Assembly (NCBI RefSeq): GCF_902729445.1
Contig: NZ_CACVCE010000005.1
Coordinates: forward strand, 1-64,000
From: Magnetospirillum sp902729445
Lineage (GTDB): Bacteria; Pseudomonadota; Alphaproteobacteria; Rhodospirillales; Magnetospirillaceae
Reading direction: 5' to 3'
DNA length: 64,000 bases
The translations under genes and the position numbers were made by a program. Of this stretch, positions 63,397 through 64,000 are shown piece by piece (position 1 is the first letter of the stretch; each line of letters begins with the position of its first letter). The notes beneath the pieces were generated by a model that saw nothing but the letters and a program-made list of their open reading frames with translations, was not told the origin of the DNA and searched no databases.

Positions 63397-64000
63397 ATGA
63401 AGACCGCCGCTTCCGAGAAATACCGCCCCTATCCCGCCATCCGCCTGACCGACCGCACCTGGCCCGACCGTGCCATCACCCGGCCGCCGGCCTGGTGTTC
63501 GGTCGATCTGCGCGATGGCAACCAGGCACTGATCGACCCGATGGACACGCCCAGGAAGCTGCGGCTGTGGAACACCCTGGTCGGCATGGGCTTCAAGCAG
63601 ATCGAGGTGGGCTTTCCCGCCGCCTCGCAGACCGATTACGACTTCATCCGCTTCCTGATCGATGGCGGCCACATCCCGGACGATGTCACCATCCAGATCC
63701 TGACCCAATCGCGCGAGGACCTGATCCGCCGCTCGTTCGAGGCGCTGGATGGCGCCAAGCGGGTGATCGTGCATCTGTACAACTCGACCTCGGAAGTGCA
63801 GCGCCGGGTGGTGTTCGGCTTCGACCGCCAGGGCTGCATCGACCTGGCCCTGGCCGGCACCCGGCTGGTGCGCGAACTGTCGGCCCAGCGGGCCGGCGGC
63901 GAGGTCACCTTCCAGTACAGCCCGGAAAGCTTTACCGGCACCGAGCCCGATTTCGCGGTTCAGATCGTCGAGGCGGTGGCCGAGGCCTGGGGCGCGGCAA
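63397..64000 (+). CDS. leuA: 2-isopropylmalate synthase, N-terminal part (runs off window)
   Basis: 201 codons visible from ATG 63397 (aaagga RBS). It is the long-form LeuA start (YRPYPAIRLTDRTWPDRAIT) with the metal-binding SVDLRDGNQALIDPM of the DRE-TIM metallolyase superfamily, GFKQIEVGFPAASQTD, and QSREDLI. Catalyses acetyl-CoA plus 2-ketoisovalerate to 2-isopropylmalate in leucine synthesis. The 3' end lies beyond the window. Confidence 0.96.
   Translation, partial: MKTAASEKYRPYPAIRLTDRTWPDRAITRPPAWCSVDLRDGNQALIDPMDTPRKLRLWNTLVGMGFKQIEVGFPAASQTDYDFIRFLIDGGHIPDDVTIQILTQSREDLIRRSFEALDGAKRVIVHLYNSTSEVQRRVVFGFDRQGCIDLALAGTRLVRELSAQRAGGEVTFQYSPESFTGTEPDFAVQIVEAVAEAWGAA

Overview
The window is high-GC alphaproteobacterial chromosome. 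The gene set suggests Rhodospirillales, most like Magnetospirillum and relatives: a bacteriohemerythrin, a CZB-type chemoreceptor, a FecR / CHASE2-cyclase / TPR-CHAT set, SfsA next to Map, and a leuA with a leucine-rich leader peptide. The genus is an inference; no rRNA or other marker is present.

Layout. (1) 1-8.7 kb is the right end of a defence-type island: the C-terminal part of a large protein, a ~500-aa protein with an apparent +1 frameshift, a 1821-aa protein combining a PD-(D/E)XK nuclease signature with a HerA/FtsK-type ATPase, and a Vsr-like endonuclease. It ends in a possible IS21-type remnant and then a tRNA-Ser(GGA), a typical island boundary. (2) 9.4-41.5 kb is mostly chromosomal core: HDAC-family deacetylase, bacteriohemerythrin, the FecR/cyclase/CHAT operon, cold-shock protein, SDR, SppA, chemoreceptor, two tandem unknown paralogues bracketed by inverted copies of a ~120-bp repeat, Map, SfsA, methyltransferases, ComF, glutaredoxin, nitrilase, an oligopeptide ABC transporter without its ATPases, a response regulator, a TauE-type permease, MurA, Dcd and tRNA-Thr. 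(3) 41.7-45.6 kb is an accessory cluster of cell-wall-related and membrane/periplasmic proteins that looks like an effector/immunity locus. (4) 45.6-51.1 kb has an MFS exporter with a divergent LysR regulator, then a periplasmic binding protein coupled to a diguanylate cyclase.

(5) 51.26-62.32 kb is an ~11-kb integrative element in tRNA-Ser(GCT). An exact 81-bp direct repeat covering the 3' part of the tRNA (anticodon loop to CCA) marks both ends. A tyrosine integrase lies just inside the left end. A rolling-circle-type Rep, a zinc ribbon, a small DNA-binding protein, an AlpA-like protein and a HigBA-type toxin-antitoxin cluster fill the right side. Its cargo is a tightly coupled four-gene operon that looks lower in GC: a D12-class adenine methylase, a membrane-anchored PLD-like protein, a beta-RFAP-synthase-like GHMP protein, and a fusion of a Ham1/ITPase with a P-loop kinase and a C-terminal DNA-binding-like domain. 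I do not recognise this combination as a described system; it is the best candidate here for an undescribed nucleotide-chemistry or defence system.

(6) 62.4-64 kb returns to core: a glutathione S-transferase, then a leucine-attenuation leader (four consecutive Leu codons) ahead of leuA, which runs off the window end.
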